This document shows positions 59,020 to 64,000 of a stretch of DNA of 64,000 nt, one piece after another. The position numbers were made by a program, and so were the translations under genes. The stretch lies in NCBI RefSeq assembly GCF_047495875.1, contig NC_092460.1, forward strand, positions 13,816,520 through 13,880,519, given 5' to 3'. Every line of letters begins with the position of its first letter. Position 1 is the stretch's first letter. Source of the DNA: Pithys albifrons albifrons. Its lineage: Eukaryota; Chordata; Aves; Passeriformes; Thamnophilidae. The notes beneath the pieces are model-generated. The model did no database searches and was not told where the DNA came from. It saw nothing but the letters and a program-made list of their open reading frames with translations.

Positions 59020-59160
59020 CTATTTAGCTGCCTGACTTATCTCCAAATAGCTATTTGTTCACTGCCTGCGCCTGCAATTCACCATTATCTTTACTTAATA
59101 GTGCATCATGCTACAATCAAGAGCCTACTGAGTGTAAATCCTAAGGAATGAATAAATTTC
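59020..59160. promoter_or_regulatory. AT-rich patch with perfect palindrome, candidate element
   Basis: CAAATAGCTATTTG at 59044-59057 is a perfect 14-bp palindrome. It is followed by CACCATTATCTTTACTTAAT and ACAATCAAGAG. The AT-rich motif density resembles vertebrate conserved noncoding elements. No coding evidence. Confidence 0.3.
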
Positions 59161-59609
59161 TGTGTTGTCTGTTATGAGGCAGGAGAAAGAGTTCAGTTGC
59201 AGCTCTGATCTACCTTTGTTTCTCCCAAACTTGTCATACTCCTGAAGTCAGTCCATGTGCTCTATCAGTAGCAGTTTGCACATCCTGATTTACCAAATCA
59301 GAGAAAATCAGAAATGTTTGTTCCCATTTGACTGTGTGGTTAATGACGTTATACTGACATCCATTTTAGAAAAGGTCATGTTGGAGCTCAACACTGCTGC
59401 TGCCGCCATGATGGGAAATCAATTCTGCTTTGCAGAGCTTAGAGTCTTATGGTGAAGCCAGGGAATAGATGGTGGTGATGGAGAAAGGGGGGAAGGTGAA
59501 TGTAAAGGTTCCAAGAGGTACAACCACCTTCTCCAAGTCCTGTGTAAGTCAGCAAGCAAGGCTGGGAGTATGAAGTCCTGGGTGAAAATATTATTCTAGC
59601 CAAAACCTA

Positions 59610-59752
59610 TCCTACCTGCCCAGAGAGGTTGTGGGTGCCCCACAGGCCAGGCTGGGTGGGACCCTGAGCAATCTGATGTAGTACGTGATGTCCATGGCAG
59701 GGGTGTTGGGACGAGATGGTCTTTAGGGTCCCTTTCAACCAAAACCACTTCA
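59610..59752 (+). mobile_element. Older CR1 3' end, partner of a composite
   Basis: CTGCCCAGAGAGGTTGTGG, then GCCAGGCTGGGTGGGACCC, GGGTGTTGGGACGAGATGG and AGGGTCCCTTTCAACC form the 3' end of a CR1 subfamily distinct from the younger group. An internal stretch expected after GTGGGTGCCCCA is missing. It stops at CCAAAACCACTTCATT without a clean octamer tail, directly before a younger CR1. Confidence 0.8.
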
Positions 59753-59984
59753 TTTTAAGTTGGATATCAGAAAAAAATTCTTTGCAGAGAGAGTGCTCAG
59801 TCATTGGAATGGGCTGCCCAGAGAGGGGGTGGATTCCCCATCCCTGGAGGTTTTTCAACTGAAATTGGCCATGGCACTGAGTGCTATGATCTGGTAAAGG
59901 GACTGGAGTTGGACCAAGGGTTGGACTTGATGATCTCGGAGGTCTTTTCCAACCCAATCAATTCTATGATTCTGTGATTCTGTA
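59753..59984 (+). mobile_element. Younger CR1 3' end abutting an older CR1
   Basis: Sense CR1 copy truncated within the codons before KKFFAERVL. It begins AAGTTGGATATCAGAAAAAA, where siblings read AAGTTGGAGATCAG. It keeps [12 protein letters not shown] and [19 protein letters not shown] coding and the full 3' untranslated region, with the extended tail ATTCTATGATTCTGTGATTC ending near 59984. It lies immediately after the tail region of an older CR1 in the same orientation. Confidence 0.95.
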
Positions 59985-62900
59985 GGTTGAGGTTCTGGAT
60001 AATGCCAGTTCCTCCTGAATCTTGTATTTCATCATAGTTAGTCCTGCTAGAATCAGACAAAGCAGCTTCAGAGGGGAACAGCCCTCACTGTAATTAAGGA
60101 GATCAGCATCCTACACTAATCCAGAAAATTCAGTTCAGGCTGTGTCAGGTAACAGGAGCTGGGCATGATGGCTGCACCTGCACCTTCTCCCTGAAAAAGT
60201 CACTTTCACCTGTCATCCCCTTTTCTTTCTTCTGTGAATCAGAACCTGCAAAAGAAAATTTTAACTTGAGATGACATTGCAGGTCAAAATGTACTTGATC
60301 TTTATTTCACACTGCTAGAATGGCTTGAGCAAAGTATTTAGTCCAAAAGGAATTTTTTTGGAAGAGAACAGTCCTAGTAAAACTCTACTGATTATTTGAT
60401 CCTTTGTAAGATCTGAAAATTTCAGCCTGCCTTTTCCACAGTAAAAAAGGGATATCTTCAAGGTGCCAAGCAACTCATTCAAGGGCAATACTGTTGCTTG
60501 AGTTTAACTCCTGGTGAGATATTTAAGGGATCATGTAGAGATGTGGAACATTTCAACCTCTTGAAAACAACGTAGCAGGCTTTAAAAATTCCCAGAATTA
60601 ATTACTGCAGTGAAAAAAGTCATCATCACAAACCTGTAACTGGCTCATCCCCCAGTTACAGGAATCAAAGAATTGCAAGGCAGGACACGCCCTGCACACT
60701 GAACTCGGCTGGGTCATTGGATTAAGGTGGTGCTGCCATTCCCACTGCTGGCACACAACAGAAGCTGCTGTAGGTGGCCCAGCAAAATGTTTTCATACTT
60801 TTTATAGTCATGGGAACCTTTTGTCTCTCAACTACACAATGGAACAGCTGCACTGTACAAACCCCAGCATCTCATCCAGGCACAGCCTTGGAAAGCTGGA
60901 CTGGTTTTGTTTGGGGCAGTGAATGCTGGACAGTCATCCCATAACTTGAGAGATGTGGATGATCCACCAGTGTGCAGGATCCCAAGCTGCTGGAGAGGAG
61001 GCAATGTGGGAAGCTGTGGGCAGGGAGGGAATTTGGCTGCACAAGTTTCTGGGATTCTTAAACTGGTGTGAGTGAACAGGACTCATCAGCCAACAGAGAT
61101 GTGCTTCCAAACCACTTTTATTGACAAAGGCATTTAAAGCCTGGATTCAAATGCATTTAAAGTCTGGATTCAATAGGATGGCCGAGTGCTGAAAATACTG
61201 ATCAGGGATGTTTAGTCAAGCACAAAAAGTGATTGAGGAGCAGTTAAAGCAAGGGAATACCTTACAGAGTAAGGTATGAGGTGGCCAGTTAAACTGCTGT
61301 GTTCATCATGATGACTCTGTATCCCTTTGGTTCAATTTTTCTTATGCCTCCATGTGAAATCCCCTACAAATAAAATAGACAACAACAGTTTGTGAAACTT
61401 CTGGTCTGCCTGCCATGAAAGATTTCAGCCATGTCCTGGAAAAATATATATTCTTGTAATTCGTTGTGAGTTTTTTCACAGTTTCAGATCCTTTTCATAA
61501 AGGATGTCAGCATGGTAACCAGCTGTAGCACTTCTGACATGGCAGATACAGGCAGATCTCCCCATGGAGCGTCATCAAGGATAAGATTCAGACTTGCTTT
61601 TCCACTTGGTGTGATTCAGATGTGAGCTTGTTACTTCCTTCAGTTAAAATCCTGTTGAAGCCCTCTGAGATCCACAAGTTGCTCTACACTGCTGGCCACT
61701 TGTAACACAAGCACTGCAGCTCAGTAGTTCTTTAGGCCTTCAGAAAAGCATCCTGCAGTGGAAAGTCTGTACAAGGGGAACAAGCACAGTCAGTAGTAAT
61801 GAAATAAACACCTCAGTGCTGCATTTGGGCTTGAAAGTGCTTGTTGGGATGGTTTTCCTCATCAGAGGTCTGTTTTTCCAGCACAAGCCAGAATCTGCTT
61901 CTCTGTCCAGGTAGCTTGGATAGTAGGGAGATGGAAGCATCCTTATTTTCCTGTGCTCTTAAGTCTGACTATTTTGCAGGTAATTCTTTTGTTGGAAAAC
62001 CAAGGTGGGAGGTCTAATCCATAAGAACAGAAGGGAAATCCAGTGTGTATTTTGTTCCTCCAGGGATAATGAAGGCCCTCATTTTAGGAGATGGCATCTG
62101 AGAGCTTTTATCTGAACAGGCCAGAGCTGATTTTATTCTGCAAAGCTGAAATGGGGCCTCTGGAGAGGAAGATAAAACTCTGTATGCTTAGGCAGGGAGC
62201 TGCCAGAGGATTTTCTGGCTAGGGGGTATCAATTTTCAACACATCCTCACCCAGGCAAGGTAGTCAGGAGATCAAGGACCACACAAGTCATCAGTGCTTC
62301 CACGACTGCTCTGTTTCAGTTCTGGATAAGTGTGGCCAGCTTGCTCTGTTGTGACTGCTTTAATAGGTTCTCTCTAACATATCTAGATTTTGTCCCTTCC
62401 CTGTAGGGCCAAGCTCACTCATCTAAAAAATCCACACAAACCAAAACAAACTTTTCGTCTCTTCCCTGAACTTTCCCCCCTTCACATACCCCCAGGTGAT
62501 GCTGGAGATGGAAACCTTTCCTCCTTACACAAAGCTCTTGCTCAAGGCAAACTCTCTCTGACTCAGTGTGGGTTTCCCAGGGCAAGAGCTGATTCAGGAC
62601 AGGATGATGCAGTGACGATAGAAGCCATAACCTGTTTATTTTAGCCTGTATTTAGACTGTGACTGAAGTGGGAAGCAGCGTGAGCTGCTGCAGGCCAAGG
62701 CTCCCATTTCTCACAGAGCACCGACGGTGGCATCGGTTCAGGGTGTGGCTGGTGCTGGTGGAGGCCCTCAGAGTTGATGTTAGAGCAGAACAGTCACGTA
62801 GAGCATCACGTAAACTCCTCGCTGTACGTGAAGACATAACGAGGGATGTTGCAGATTAACCACATGACGTTTGCTCATAGGAAGCAATGGGCCTGGCACT

Positions 62901-64000
62901 CTTTCCTCTGTATAGATAAAGGAGCAGATAAAGCCATTGTGCCAGACACAGCCTCTGTTAGAGGAAGAGCTTTCAGGCTGGTAAAGTCATTGAAGTATAT
63001 CAGATTGAAACACTTGTCCTCTTTCCTATTCCACTGCCATTCAGGACAGCCTTTCTTTGTTTGAGTCCCATCACTGGAGTTACTGGGGAGAGTTTGCGTG
63101 GGTTGCTCACACCATTTTTCTCTTTGCTCTTTGAGAGAGAGAATTGAAAGTTAAGAACCTTCTGTACTCCCATTACTGTGGCTAAGAGTTTCTTAGTGTA
63201 AGGCAGTATTTGTTTCAGTGAGATCATAAGTAATAAAGAAGATAAGTTTTCTCTAATTCTATTTTATTTTTTAATTCTGTCTTATTAGTTTTACTTTAAA
63301 AAAAAAAAGGAAACAAATTGGAACCCAGAAGGGAAGCATGGATTTTATACAGTCTCCAATTTTTTTTATTCTTATTTTTGCCATTGTGGCTCTTGCCTAG
63401 CACCTCTAAACATAAGCTGACCAGCTATCAAGTGTGGGTGTTGCCTGGCCTACAGAGGCTGAGGGCTGCTGCTCTTGTTCATCATTAACAGCATTTATGA
63501 CACTGCATATCACTCAGCTCCCATTAATTTTGAGACCAAACTCACTACCTGTCCCAGCAGAAGCAGCACTGCTAGAGAAAAGTGGTAACAAGGGGACAAA
63601 AAGAGCAGTAAAATCATGCAGGAAGATGGTAGTCATGCAGATGTCTTGCAGAGTAAATGTTGCTGGCTCTTGGGGTAGTGCAGTGCCAAAAGGAGCTCTG
63701 GCAGTGCAATGTGTAACTTCAGTGTAAAGCCAGTGAATGGCAGCAGTGAAGAACCCGTGTTGTTGTCCCCCTGGGTAACACTCCTTCAAGGTGGGGGGCT
63801 CTATGTTAGGAGTCATTTTAGGACCCCCTCTCTGACCTTCCTTGCAGTTATGTTTATCTCCTCTCTAAACATTCCCTCTGTTACCAAGTGTATCTTTGAT
63901 GATTGTCCAAAGTTCATATCCGCTCTTGTGTTTAACCTTCACGTCCAGCAGGGAGGTCGCTCAGCTCATTACGTGTGCACCAGCCTCTGAGCACGTAGCC
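59985..64000. other. 4-kb non-coding stretch to the window end
   Basis: No interspersed repeat or exon recognised. It contains an A-run at about 63298-63309 and a CpG-containing patch at 62720-62880 with repeated ACGTA/ACGTG motifs. Open frames are under 101 codons. Confidence 0.55.
62720..62880. promoter_or_regulatory. Cluster of ACGT-core motifs, candidate element
   Basis: GTCACGTAGAG, ATCACGTAAAC, GTACGTGAAG, ACATAACGAGG and CATGACGTTTG fall within about 80 bp near 62793-62872, after an earlier CCGACGGTGGCATCGG. This repeated ACGT core is striking in CpG-poor DNA and resembles bZIP or bHLH-PAS sites. Whether it is conserved cannot be told from one sequence. Confidence 0.35.

Larger units (their letters stand above)
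50804..59609. other. 8.8-kb stretch without recognised interspersed repeats
   Basis: The longest repeat-free part of the window. No exon can be supported. Noted within it are a CA/GACA microsatellite at 51191-51230, a candidate conserved element at 57225-57640, and a palindrome-containing AT-rich patch at 59020-59160. Other open frames (for example 54808-55314) match nothing known to me. Confidence 0.5.

Noticed and set aside
1..64000. CRISPR arrays, operons, ribosome-binding sites, integrons or phage modules
   Set aside because: All repeat evidence is avian nuclear. No spaced direct-repeat array or bacterial gene organisation exists.

Overview
The window is eukaryotic nuclear DNA from a bird, most likely a passerine. 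The evidence is repeat content. At least fifteen CR1 non-LTR retrotransposon copies carry the avian CR1 3' end, with a short tandem tail of the ATTCTATG/ATTCTGTG type. Two copies of a tRNA-Ile-headed SINE with a CR1-type tail match the composition of the passerine family TguSINE1. Two solitary avian-type ERV LTRs are also present. I found no host protein-coding exon that I recognise and no functional RNA gene. Open frames over about 110 codons are mostly CR1 reverse-transcriptase remnants, their antisense shadows, or chance frames. The sequence reads as intergenic or large-intron DNA.

Layout. 0-9 kb holds four CR1 copies in both orientations (1126-1403, 3983-4515, 7354-7836, 8365-9083). 9.1-15.7 kb has no recognisable interspersed repeat. 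A long CR1 lies at 15721-16362 on the minus strand, then about 9.6 kb with one old CR1 tail (about 21104-21200) and a CpG-rich 400-bp segment at 24769-25172, the best regulatory candidate here. CR1 copies follow at 26031-26515 and 29715-30409, with a 94-bp sequence at 30631-30724 that recurs at 34059-34152. 39.3-50.8 kb is the densest mobile-element zone: CR1 copies at 39331, 45421 and 50355, SINEs at 40784 and 48617, a decayed LTR at 47010-47467, and a well-preserved solo LTR at 47977-48605 with a 5-bp target duplication. 50.8-59.6 kb is repeat-poor, and a two-layer CR1 composite sits at 59610-59984. The last 4 kb show no recognised repeat.

Nothing acts as an operon or gene cluster. The elements are related through retrotransposition: CR1 machinery is the likely mobiliser of the SINEs, and the SINE tail resembles the older CR1 at 3983-4515 more than the abundant younger CR1 group. 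Several short segments with clustered CpGs or homeodomain-type AT motifs are proposed as conserved-noncoding candidates, which only a multi-species alignment could confirm. I did not find a convincing undescribed system. The most informative items are the SINE pair, the solo LTR with its internal inverted repeat, the two CR1 subgroups, the nested CR1, the 94-bp repeat pair and the CpG-rich segment.
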